From Lachnospiraceae bacterium A4 (GTDB taxonomy: Bacteria; Bacillota; Clostridia; Lachnospirales; Lachnospiraceae): 64,000 bases of DNA. Positions 15,854 to 24,056 of the stretch are shown here, piece after piece; positions within the stretch are counted from its first letter, which is position 1; each line of letters starts with the position of its first letter. The translations under genes were made by a program, and so were the position numbers. The stretch covers positions 62,001 through 126,000 of the forward strand of contig KE159563.1 of NCBI GenBank assembly GCA_000403215.2. The letters run 5' to 3'. The notes beneath the pieces are model-generated. The model worked only from the letters and a program-made list of their open reading frames with translations. It ran no database searches and was not told where the DNA came from.

Positions 15854-17047
15854 CTATTTTTGATAATACGCCACAATCTTTCTGACTGCCATGATCACAT
15901 CCTCCACATCCTGATCGGTCAGAGAATAATAGATCGGCAGACTCATCATCTCCATATAGAGCTTTTCCGCGTTGGGACAGAGCCCCTTAGGATAGCCCAG
16001 CCGCTCATAATAAGGATGCCAGTACACCGGAATATAGTGCACATTGCAACAGATATTTTCTGCCGCCATCGCCTCAAAAAAGCCCTTGCGGTCAATCGTT
16101 AACAACTCTGGTTTAATGCGCAGTATGTAGAGATGCCTCGTCGTGTCAGACTCTGGAATCTCCTGCTGTACAAAGAGCTGCGGTATCTGTGAAAAAGCCT
16201 CATTATAGCGGTTGACGATCTCCCGGCGCCGCTCGGCAAACTGCCCCAGCTTGTCGAGCTGGCTCAAAATCAGCGCACACTGGATATCCGTGATTCGGTA
16301 ATTATACCCTAAATCAATCTGTTCGTGATACCATGGTCCATGACTTTCATGTACATACTGCGGCGCGTCCTTTGTGATGCCATGGGAACGGCACAGCAAA
16401 AGCTTCTCATACAAGTTCTTTCGGTTGGTGAGCACCGCACCGCCCTCTCCGCCCGTAACGGTCTTTACCGGATGAAAACTAAAGGTCGTCATGTCCGCGA
16501 TGCTGCCGACAGGTCTGCCCTTGTATTTTGTGCCGATCGAATGTGCGCCATCCTCGATCAGTACAAGCCCATTCTCATGACAGAGTTCGAGCAGCTCCTC
16601 CAACGGGACAGCCTGCCCTGTGAAATCCACCGCCACCACCGCTTTTGTTTTCTCGGACAGGTTCTTACGAACACTCTCGGGAGAAATATTGTACGTATTG
16701 GGATTAATATCTGCAAAAACCGGTCTTGCCCCGCAGTACAGCGCACAGTTTGCAGACGCCGCAAAGGTGATGGGTGTAGTCACCAGCTCGTCCCCCGCGC
16801 CGACACCCGCCGCCATCGCCGCAATATGAAGCGCCGCCGTGCCATTGCTGCACGCGACGGCATAGGCTGCCCCTGTGAGCGCACAGAGCTTCTGCTCTAA
16901 CGCTTCCACCTTGGGACCGCAGGTCAGATAGTCGCTGGTGAGCACTTCCTCCACCGCCTTCACATCGGCCTGATCGACAAACTGATGACCGTAATATAAT
17001 TTTGTATCCCGGACGGGCGTGCCGCCTGCAATTGCTGGTTTCTCCAT
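15854..17047 (-). CDS. pseC: UDP-4-amino-4,6-dideoxy-N-acetyl-beta-L-altrosamine transaminase (PseC)
   Basis: This 397-residue PLP enzyme of the DegT/DnrJ/EryC1 family begins AIAGGTPVRDTKLYYG. It has CSNGTAALHIA for cofactor phosphate binding, EDGAHS (Asp166) and SFHPVKTVTGGEGG with Lys195 as the PLP lysine. The VKTVTGGEGG form and PITFAASANC block fit PseC. It aminates the 4-keto sugar made by PseB, using glutamate as donor. It lies 21 bp after pseB. It is clearly distinct from the second aminotransferase at 6897-8027, which belongs to the dTDP-sugar WecE group. Confidence 0.93.
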   Translation of the reverse strand: MEKPAIAGGTPVRDTKLYYGHQFVDQADVKAVEEVLTSDYLTCGPKVEALEQKLCALTGAAYAVACSNGTAALHIAAMAAGVGAGDELVTTPITFAASANCALYCGARPVFADINPNTYNISPESVRKNLSEKTKAVVAVDFTGQAVPLEELLELCHENGLVLIEDGAHSIGTKYKGRPVGSIADMTTFSFHPVKTVTGGEGGAVLTNRKNLYEKLLLCRSHGITKDAPQYVHESHGPWYHEQIDLGYNYRITDIQCALILSQLDKLGQFAERRREIVNRYNEAFSQIPQLFVQQEIPESDTTRHLYILRIKPELLTIDRKGFFEAMAAENICCNVHYIPVYWHPYYERLGYPKGLCPNAEKLYMEMMSLPIYYSLTDQDVEDVIMAVRKIVAYYQK

Positions 17048-17068
17048 ACGAATCTCCTCTAAACTCGT

Positions 17069-18064
17069 TTACTCATGCAAATCTGTCTTTAACAATTCTC
17101 TGATCTGTTCCACAGAGAGCCACTCCTGATTATTTCCAGAAGAATAATAAAAGCCTTCCTCCACTTTTCTGCCGCTTGGATTGGGACGCTTGGACTCCTG
17201 CCAGAACATCTGCGGATAAATGATAAAGTTTTTGTCGTACTCATACGTCGTCATCGAATCTTCCGATGTAATCATCACCTCATGAAGCTTCTCACCGGGA
17301 CGAATGCCAATCTCCACTGTTTTCATGCCCGGCGCCATCGCCTCCGCCAAATCAGTAATCTTGAAAGAAGGAATCCTGCTGATAAAGGTTTCGCCGCCCT
17401 TTGCCTCCTCGAGCGCCTTGATCACAAGCTCTACGCCCTGTGTCAGGCTAATCCAGAACCGCGTCATGCGGTAATCCGTGATTGGCAGCTCGCCTGCGCC
17501 TTCGTCGATCAGCTTCTGAAACAATGGAATGATCGAGCCGCGGCTGCCCGCCACATTGCCGTAGCGCACGATCGAAAAATTCAAGTCTTTCGTGCCACAG
17601 TACGCATTGGCAGCAATAAACAGTTTGTCCGATACCAGTTTCGTACCGCCGTAAAGATTTACCGGATTGACTGCCTTGTCCGTCGAGAGTGCGACCACCT
17701 TCTTGATGCCTGTGTTGAGCGCCGCATCAATGACATTCTGCGCGCCGTTCACATTGGTCTTGATCGCCTCGTTTGGATTGTACTCACACGCTGGCACCTG
17801 TTTGAGCGCCGCGGCGTGAATCACATAATCGATGCCCTCAAACGCGCGTTTCATGCGCTCATAATCGCGCACATCGCCGATAAAGAACCGCAGCCGGTCC
17901 TTGTACTGCGCAAAGTCATTTGCCATCATCCACTGCTTGAACTCATCGCGCGAGTAGATAATGATCTTCTTCGGGTTGTAGTGTGTCAGCACATACTCTG
18001 TGAAGCATCTGCCAAAGGAGCCTGTGCCGCCTGTGATCAGTATCGTTTTATCATCTAAAATCAT
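17069..18064 (-). CDS. pseB: UDP-GlcNAc 4,6-dehydratase, inverting (PseB/FlaA1)
   Basis: This soluble short-chain dehydrogenase of 331 residues has the NADP loop TGGTGSFGRCF (residues 11-21). Its catalytic set is Thr128-Asp129-Lys130 (STDKA) with Tyr138 and Lys142 (YGGTK), as in FlaA1/PseB. It converts UDP-GlcNAc to UDP-2-acetamido-2,6-dideoxy-L-arabino-hexos-4-ulose, the committing step to pseudaminic acid. Lack of membrane helices separates it from the CapD/PglF-type dehydratase at the left window edge. It is the first gene of the Pse operon, with a promoter at 18142-18170. Confidence 0.94.
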   Translation of the reverse strand: MILDDKTILITGGTGSFGRCFTEYVLTHYNPKKIIIYSRDEFKQWMMANDFAQYKDRLRFFIGDVRDYERMKRAFEGIDYVIHAAALKQVPACEYNPNEAIKTNVNGAQNVIDAALNTGIKKVVALSTDKAVNPVNLYGGTKLVSDKLFIAANAYCGTKDLNFSIVRYGNVAGSRGSIIPLFQKLIDEGAGELPITDYRMTRFWISLTQGVELVIKALEEAKGGETFISRIPSFKITDLAEAMAPGMKTVEIGIRPGEKLHEVMITSEDSMTTYEYDKNFIIYPQMFWQESKRPNPSGRKVEEGFYYSSGNNQEWLSVEQIRELLKTDLHE

Positions 18065-18141
18065 ATGAATCCCCCATTCTTGCCAAAGTCTGCGAATTTA
18101 TCTCCAAAATACGATCAATTTTTTCTCGAAATCTCTTCCAA

Positions 18142-18170
18142 ATTCTACCATAATTTTCGCTGTTCGTCAA
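18142..18170 (-). promoter_or_regulatory. Sigma-A-type promoter of the Pse operon
   Basis: On the minus strand TTGACG is separated by exactly 17 bases from TAGAAT, about 80 bases upstream of the pseB start in the longest spacer of this part of the locus. The leader between the promoter and pseB is AT-rich and shows no obvious structured element. Confidence 0.65.
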
Positions 18171-18199
18171 AACATTAAAAGCCAGTCACCTCATAAATT

Positions 18200-18233
18200 A
18201 TTCATCAAAATCATTCATCATGATTATTCATCA
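18200..18233. repeat. Three tandem ATTCATCA repeats, 13-bp period
   Basis: ATTCATCA occurs at 18200-18207, 18213-18220 and 18226-18233 with five-base spacers. The last copy spans the stop codon of the SGNH-like gene, and the other two lie just after it, about 30 bp before the Pse promoter -35 box. It may be slippage debris or binding sites; nothing else indicates function. Confidence 0.6.
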
Positions 18234-19582
18234 TAAGAAAGATTCGCTGTGACGCACTTTAAGATTTTATCATACACAATAATATTCCACCGTTTTCCCG
18301 GCTGGTAGTATTCCACCCCGTCAATCAAAATCTGGTGAGCGCCTCCCCGCTTTGACAGCACCAGCTCCTGCGCGCCAATCTTCATGTGGCGGATTCCGTT
18401 CTCCTTCCAGATCAAATCCAGCGCAACACTACAGTCCTGATACACCCATTGCCGCACTCTGCTGCCATTTTTCGTGTCCGTCACAATGAGCACACTGTCG
18501 CTGTCCTCCTGCAAAAGCTCTATGCACTCCCGCGCTGTCGCTGCCGCCATATAGGGCTGAACTCCCTTGCGTTTACGATAAATACACGCCTCGTCCCACG
18601 CATTCGGGCGGGTATCCTCCCTCCTGTCCGGCAGATCATACATTTGTTTTAAATAAGCGCCAAAGTACCGTGAAACCTTCTGCGCCCCGAAATCATTGAG
18701 ATGCTGGGCGTCCCTGAAATCAACTGCCATGTCCAGCGCAAGGCTCCCGTCACTGTACAGCTCATTAAAATCCACAAATTGTACGCCAGATGCATCGGCA
18801 AGCGCTCTCACCGCCTCCGTCTCGTACCGGTGCCAGCCCTCCCGCGGTGATTTGAACAGCAAAAGCGCCACATTCTTCTCCTTGCAGAGCTGTACCATCT
18901 CATTCAGACATGCAATATTTTCCTCCTCAAACCAAGCCGTCCCCTCAAAATTGTAATCTGTCAGATTCACAGGGGTCTCCGAGACTTCCTGCGTCTCCAG
19001 ATATCCCTTTGTATAGTTTGTCTTGTCCTGCAAAAAATATGTATAGTCTGTCTTAGTAAGCTCCTTCCAGCGGTTATGATAGCGAAAGACCGGAAATACA
19101 TAAGAAAAATACTCCGCGTTCACCGCCCCGACCGATTCATAGATACACTGAAGCTTGTCCACCGAGAGCGGAAGATTGGTAAACCCCCAGCGAAGCGCCG
19201 TCTCCCTGCGATTGCTAAAACTGTCACTCGTCAGCATATTGATCTCAAGCGCCACCACCTTGGGCTGCTGTGTCCTCAGCGCCTCTTTCAGATACAGCAC
19301 AGAGATGTTCATCGGCTGTGACGAGCTGCCAAAATCATATGCCGCAATCCCGTACTCCTCATACAGCACCAGCGGGTCCACTGTGCAGAAGCTGTTGCTG
19401 CTGCCGATCACGACCAGATCAATATCATTCTTTTTCTCCGCATAAAACCCATCGACAATGGTCGTGGAATCCCCGATAAACTTCGCACAGATAATCTTGC
19501 TCATTCCGTCTAACACTGTACCGATAAACAGAAAAAAGACCACGATGCAGATTATCCTTGCAGCCACTCTTTTTCTTGACAT
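18224..19582 (-). CDS. SGNH-hydrolase-like partner of an MBOAT acyltransferase
   Basis: This 452-residue protein has one N-terminal membrane anchor (about residues 8-26), then an outside domain. GSSNSF at 60-65 resembles the block-I serine loop of SGNH/GDSL enzymes, and DAQHLNDFG (Asp291, His294) supplies the block-V Asp-x-x-His pair. About 120 further residues follow with no recognised fold. Together with the MBOAT gene 21 bp upstream it forms the common pair in which the MBOAT protein passes an acyl group across the membrane and the anchored SGNH protein places it on a glycan (AlgI with AlgX/AlgJ, PatA with PatB). The target is probably the surface polysaccharide or peptidoglycan. Confidence 0.75.
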   Translation of the reverse strand: MSRKRVAARIICIVVFFLFIGTVLDGMSKIICAKFIGDSTTIVDGFYAEKKNDIDLVVIGSSNSFCTVDPLVLYEEYGIAAYDFGSSSQPMNISVLYLKEALRTQQPKVVALEINMLTSDSFSNRRETALRWGFTNLPLSVDKLQCIYESVGAVNAEYFSYVFPVFRYHNRWKELTKTDYTYFLQDKTNYTKGYLETQEVSETPVNLTDYNFEGTAWFEEENIACLNEMVQLCKEKNVALLLFKSPREGWHRYETEAVRALADASGVQFVDFNELYSDGSLALDMAVDFRDAQHLNDFGAQKVSRYFGAYLKQMYDLPDRREDTRPNAWDEACIYRKRKGVQPYMAAATARECIELLQEDSDSVLIVTDTKNGSRVRQWVYQDCSVALDLIWKENGIRHMKIGAQELVLSKRGGAHQILIDGVEYYQPGKRWNIIVYDKILKCVTANLSYDE

Positions 19583-19603
19583 ACCAACTCTCCACTGTTC
19601 CTA

Positions 19604-21100
19604 TCAAAACTGAAAATAAATAAACTGCGACGCATCATACCCCTCGCCGTACACGCCAAACACGATCACCATCACCAAAAGCACTGCTACAATCACATAC
19701 TGAATCGCCAGACACTGCTCCTTGACCAAGGCGTCAAACAGCATTTTTTTCTTGGCATAACAGGCATCTACGATGAGCAGCATCAAAATGCCCGCCACGA
19801 GGACAGCCATCTCCTTCCGGTCCAGTCCCAGATAATAGACCGACCCATCAAAGAGCGACCAGACATCAAATGTCGTAAACAGACGTTGCAGATAGTATAC
19901 CGCATCCGCCACTGTATCCGCCCGGAAGAACACCAGAGACAGCACAAATAAAACAAATGTGCACACGCCCTGACAAAACTGGTATCCAAACGACTTTGTG
20001 CGCACATGGAACAGCCCCGTGCACTTTGCCTTCACCGGTCTTACGATCTCCCCGATGACAATGTAGGCGCCCTGAATCGCCCCCCACACCACATAGTGCC
20101 AGCTTGCGCCATGCCACAGTCCGCTCACCATAAACGTGATCATATTGTTCAGATATTTTCTAGGACGCGCACATCTGCTGCCGCCGAGCGGTATGTACAG
20201 GTAATCCCGAAACCATGAACTTAGCGACACATGCCAGCGCCTCCAGAACTCCCCGATGCTTCTCGAAAAAAACGGTGCCTCAAAATTTGTCATCAACTCG
20301 ATGCCAAGCACCTTTGCCGCCCCCACCGCAATCACGGAATAGCTTGCAAAATCACAGTAAATCTGCACGGCAAACAGCACTGCCGCACACGCGAGCGCCA
20401 CGCCGCTGAACATATAGTAAATGTCATATACCTGATTCACCAGCACCGCTGCCCGGTCCGCGATGACCATCTTCATAAAAAATCCCCACAGCATCAAGAG
20501 AAGCCCTCTTGTCGCCTTGTCAAAACTCCATATCTTCTCAGCAGACGCCGTGTCAGAAATCTTTTGAAGCTGTTTTAACAGGTTTCCGCTCCGCTCAATC
20601 GGTCCTGCGACAAGCTGCGGGAAAAACGACACAAACAGGGCATACCGCACAAAATTGCGCTCAGCCCTCACCGTCCCGCGATAGACATCAATCGTGTAGC
20701 CGACTGCCTGAAACGTGTAGAACGAAATGCCGACCGGCAGAATAATATCCAGTTTGGACGCAGGCACCTTCGCGCCAAAAACAGCAGCGATCGAAGCGAA
20801 GGTGTCATGCAGGAAGTAAAAGTATTTGAAAAACACGAGAATGGCGAAATTGAGCACAATCCCCGCTGCCAAGACCAACTTTTGTCTTGTCTGTGTCTCA
20901 CACCGTTCCAGCAAGCGCGCGCACAGATATGTAATGATGGTGGACGCCAAAATTAACACCGCATACTTTGCGTTCCAGCCCATATAAAAATAATAGCTTG
21001 CAGCCAGCAGCCACGGCTGTTTCAGCTTTCTTGGCATCGCATAAAACAGCAGTACCACCACCGGAAAAAAGATCAAAAACTCAAAAGATGTAAACTGCAT
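19604..21100 (-). CDS. MBOAT family membrane O-acyltransferase (AlgI/DltB/PatA-like)
   Basis: This 498-residue multi-helix protein begins FTSFEFLIFFPVVVLLFY and carries the two histidines of the family: His290 in EFWRRWHVSLSSWFRDYLY and His330 in VSGLWHGASWHYVVWG. LPVGISFYTFQAVGYTIDVY is also a family hallmark. MBOAT proteins take an acyl group, usually acetyl, from a cytoplasmic carrier and export it for O-acylation. It is paired with the SGNH-like gene downstream and lies between the Pse operon and the flippase. A DltB role is less likely because no dltA, dltC or dltD is present here. Confidence 0.92.
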   Translation of the reverse strand: MQFTSFEFLIFFPVVVLLFYAMPRKLKQPWLLAASYYFYMGWNAKYAVLILASTIITYLCARLLERCETQTRQKLVLAAGIVLNFAILVFFKYFYFLHDTFASIAAVFGAKVPASKLDIILPVGISFYTFQAVGYTIDVYRGTVRAERNFVRYALFVSFFPQLVAGPIERSGNLLKQLQKISDTASAEKIWSFDKATRGLLLMLWGFFMKMVIADRAAVLVNQVYDIYYMFSGVALACAAVLFAVQIYCDFASYSVIAVGAAKVLGIELMTNFEAPFFSRSIGEFWRRWHVSLSSWFRDYLYIPLGGSRCARPRKYLNNMITFMVSGLWHGASWHYVVWGAIQGAYIVIGEIVRPVKAKCTGLFHVRTKSFGYQFCQGVCTFVLFVLSLVFFRADTVADAVYYLQRLFTTFDVWSLFDGSVYYLGLDRKEMAVLVAGILMLLIVDACYAKKKMLFDALVKEQCLAIQYVIVAVLLVMVIVFGVYGEGYDASQFIYFQF

Positions 21101-21113
21101 TGTACTTTATACC

Positions 21114-22154
21114 CTATTCCTCACCGCTCTTGGGACTGCGGCGTAATCTGTTTCTGTAAAAGGTGAGAAGCTGAAAATAAATCTTGAATTTGAACGGCGA
21201 CTCAAGATGCATCGCCGCAAGCCGTTTCTGCTCCTCATCAAACGCATTTTGATAATAAATATTGTCCTGAAAATCAGGAAATTCCTGCTTGATTCCCTCC
21301 GCGAGACTTTTTAGGAACTTTAATTTGGGCTTTCTCACGCCAAGCATATACGTAAACAACGTGTTCATATAATAAAGCTTTGAGAACGCAAACTCAAACT
21401 CCTGCCTGTACGGTTTGTAGATGCCGCACCGGCGCGCCTCCTCGATCAGCTTCTTCCCCATCAGCAGCCTCGCCTCACACTTTTCCTGACTGATCGCATG
21501 AACCGTGGACAGATCGTGCTGATAATAATAGTACAGCGGTTCCTCCACCTTCTCAAAATGCGTAAAATGCAGCATCCAGATCGGGGAAGCGCAGTTGTCC
21601 TCATAGAAGGTCCGCTCAGGAAACCGCAGCCCATACGTATCAATCACCGCTTTTTGGTAGATTTTGATCACCATGCTGCCGGGATTCATGACAAGCTTTT
21701 TGTACTGCTCATGGCCGAGCATGCCCGTCTGGTCGATGGTGTTATTCGGCATCAGCTTACCGACCGTCATCGTGTGGGTGTCCGCCATACAGTAGTCGCA
21801 CCCGACGACATCTGCCCCGGTTTTCTCCGCCTTTTTGATGAGCTTCTCGTACATATCCGGCGCCACCCAGTCGTCAGAATCCACAAAACCGACCCACGTG
21901 CCGCGCGCAATGTCAAGTCCCTTATTGCGGGCGCCGCCCTGCTTCAAATTCTCATAGGACTGTACAACCTTGAACTTCCATGGATAGTTTGACTCGTACT
22001 CCCTCAGAATCTCCAGAGACTCGTCGGTCGAGGCATCATCCACCGCGATAATCTCATAGTCTGCAATCGTCTGCTGTACCAAGGAGTCCAGACAAAACCG
22101 AAGTTTATTGTCAGCCGCCATATTATATACTGGAACGATGATACTAAGCTTCAT
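21114..22154 (-). CDS. Family 2 glycosyltransferase
   Basis: This 346-residue cytoplasmic glycosyltransferase has a GT-A domain: LSIIVPVYNMA at the start, IAVDDASTDESLEIL, and GTWVGFVDSDDWVAPDMYEKL with the DxD-like SDD around residue 97. The remaining 220 residues form an alpha-helical tail ending in a basic segment (LRRSPKSGEE). It adds one sugar to the growing lipid-linked repeat. The sugar cannot be told. It lies between the flippase and MBOAT genes, with 36 and 13 bp spacers. Confidence 0.88.
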   Translation of the reverse strand: MKLSIIVPVYNMAADNKLRFCLDSLVQQTIADYEIIAVDDASTDESLEILREYESNYPWKFKVVQSYENLKQGGARNKGLDIARGTWVGFVDSDDWVAPDMYEKLIKKAEKTGADVVGCDYCMADTHTMTVGKLMPNNTIDQTGMLGHEQYKKLVMNPGSMVIKIYQKAVIDTYGLRFPERTFYEDNCASPIWMLHFTHFEKVEEPLYYYYQHDLSTVHAISQEKCEARLLMGKKLIEEARRCGIYKPYRQEFEFAFSKLYYMNTLFTYMLGVRKPKLKFLKSLAEGIKQEFPDFQDNIYYQNAFDEEQKRLAAMHLESPFKFKIYFQLLTFYRNRLRRSPKSGEE

Positions 22155-22190
22155 CCCATCTCACCACCTTCCCAACAATCCCAAAACCGC

Positions 22191-23930
22191 TTAACGCTCT
22201 TTCACGATCTTTCCGTTTTCCACCCTGAATACCATATCGCACTTTTCGATTGTCTGTAGACGGTGCGCTATGATAACAAGCGTTTTTTTACCATGTAATC
22301 TGTTGATCGACTCCATGATTGCCGCCTCTGTGTCATTGTCGAGTGCCGAAGTCGCCTCGTCAAGAATCAACACCTCCGGATCATGATACAGTGCCCGCGC
22401 AATCCCGATACGCTGCCGCTGCCCGCCCGAAAGACGGATACCGCGCTCTCCGATGCCTGTGTGAACACCGTCCGGCAGCGTTTTCACAAACGCGTCAAGC
22501 TGTGCCTCCTTCAGTGCATGCCACAGCTTTTCCTCGTCAATCTCCTCCTCCGGGATACCGAAGGCAACATTTTTTCGGATATCGGCATCCAGCAGAAAAA
22601 TCATCTGCGGGATATAGCCCACATTGGCAAGCCACTCGCGGTAGTGCTCCTGAATATCCACCTCGTCCGCCAGCACCTTGCCGCCCTGCAATTTCAGCAG
22701 TCCCAGCAAAATATCAATGATTGTCGTCTTTCCGGCACCGCTTGCGCCCACCACACCGATTGATTTGCCAATCGGAAAGGAGACTGTCGCATGGTCAAAA
22801 ATCAGCTTGTCCGAATTGGGATAGTGATAGGTGATATCGGACAGCCTGACCTCCCGCGTGACCGGGAGTTTCTCCTTTGCGACAACCGCATAGGAAATAT
22901 CTGTGTGCGCCTCGTCCGTCTCCTCGACAAGATTGTCACTCACATTAAAGAAAAACGGCTCATTGAACGCCATACTTGTAATCTGGTTATTGATGCGGCT
23001 CGCCGCCGGCAGCAGACGCATTGCCGCGATGCCAAACGCCGCAAACAGCGACACCATTGCGGACACGTCCGCACCCAGCACAATCAGCGCCATGATATAG
23101 CCGAGCAGCCCCGCCATACACACAGTCTCAATCAGAAGCTTTGGCGTGTTATTAAACAGACTAAACCGCTCCATCGCCCGCACATATCCTTCTCCAACCT
23201 TGCAGTACTCGCCGATAAAGTACTGCTCGCGCCCTGCGACCTTGATCTCCTTGATGCCCTGCACTGTCTGGGAAATCCATGCAAACATCGACGCGCCAAA
23301 ATCCTGATTCTCTTTGCCGATGCGGTTCATGATCGGCTTCACAATCTTCTTGATGACGACCAGCGTCGCAACCAGAAGCGCCGCAATGATCACCGTCATT
23401 ACGGGGTCCTGCATCGCGAGCGCAATCACCAAAAACAACGCGACAATCATCTCCGAGGCGATCTGCAAGACAGCCATAATCAGCGCATACATATTGCTGA
23501 CATCCGCCGTGATACTGCGCTGAATGACCGCCGTCTCCGCGTCCAGATAATATTCATACTCGCGCCGTACAAAGTTTTTCATCAGACTCGACGCCGTCTT
23601 GAACTGGTTGCTGTACACAAACCGGTACAGGCTCCTTTGAAATATAAATTGAAAGCTGTTCTTCGCAATATATAACACGATCAAAAACAGAATCGCCGCC
23701 ACAGAAAACTGCACAGTATCCTGCAAGTTGAGGAGGCTGCTGATTCGTTGGTACGTCTCCCCCTGCTCTAGCGCCACCGGGTCTAAGATGAGCTGCACCA
23801 CTGCCATCACCATCATCACCGCCCCAGTCTCAAGCCCCGCCGAGACGATCATCATCAAAAACAGCCGCGCCATGGCGCCTTTTTGTTTTTTGTCCATCAG
23901 TATATTGATCTTTTTGATTATTTTCAGCAT
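22191..23930 (-). CDS. ABC transporter, fused permease-ATPase, lipid-linked glycan flippase type (PglK/MsbA-like)
   Basis: This 579-residue type IV ABC half-transporter has six helices in residues 1-310, then a nucleotide-binding domain with Walker A VGASGAGKTT (about 395-404), signature LSGGQRQRIGIARAL and Walker B VLILDEATSALD. Half-transporters of this size inside glycan loci are usually flippases that turn undecaprenyl-diphosphate oligosaccharides to the outside, as PglK does. I find no Wzx-type (MATE-like) flippase in the window, so this is the candidate for glycan translocation here. A promoter at 23977-24005 precedes it. A peptide or drug exporter is the alternative. Confidence 0.8.
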   Translation of the reverse strand: MLKIIKKINILMDKKQKGAMARLFLMMIVSAGLETGAVMMVMAVVQLILDPVALEQGETYQRISSLLNLQDTVQFSVAAILFLIVLYIAKNSFQFIFQRSLYRFVYSNQFKTASSLMKNFVRREYEYYLDAETAVIQRSITADVSNMYALIMAVLQIASEMIVALFLVIALAMQDPVMTVIIAALLVATLVVIKKIVKPIMNRIGKENQDFGASMFAWISQTVQGIKEIKVAGREQYFIGEYCKVGEGYVRAMERFSLFNNTPKLLIETVCMAGLLGYIMALIVLGADVSAMVSLFAAFGIAAMRLLPAASRINNQITSMAFNEPFFFNVSDNLVEETDEAHTDISYAVVAKEKLPVTREVRLSDITYHYPNSDKLIFDHATVSFPIGKSIGVVGASGAGKTTIIDILLGLLKLQGGKVLADEVDIQEHYREWLANVGYIPQMIFLLDADIRKNVAFGIPEEEIDEEKLWHALKEAQLDAFVKTLPDGVHTGIGERGIRLSGGQRQRIGIARALYHDPEVLILDEATSALDNDTEAAIMESINRLHGKKTLVIIAHRLQTIEKCDMVFRVENGKIVKER

Positions 23931-23976
23931 CTTTTTATCCTTGTCGTCCTCCTGTGGCTCTTTGTTGTTTGATATT

Positions 23977-24005
23977 AGTATATGCTATATTCCAGAGAAT
24001 CACAA
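23977..24005 (-). promoter_or_regulatory. Sigma-A-type promoter before the ABC flippase
   Basis: On the minus strand TTGTGA, a 17-base spacer and TATACT stand about 45 bases upstream of the flippase start, in the 126-bp gap after the sialyltransferase-like gene. It would start transcription of flippase, GT2, MBOAT and SGNH genes. Confidence 0.6.
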
Positions 24006-24056
24006 TATTTTTTTGCGTGCCATCAATGAATCAATGAAAAGAAAACGCAGTTATTT

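Noticed and set aside
15799-15876. N-terminal extension of PseF
   Set aside because: The 26 extra residues overlap pseC, do not match the family, and the ATG at 15798 gives the normal PseF length.
22791-23675. Long plus-strand open frame opposite the ABC transporter gene
   Set aside because: Its composition (His, Arg, Gln rich) is that of an antisense shadow, and the minus-strand ABC motifs are intact. Similar frames opposite fcl, pseB and wecE were rejected for the same reason.
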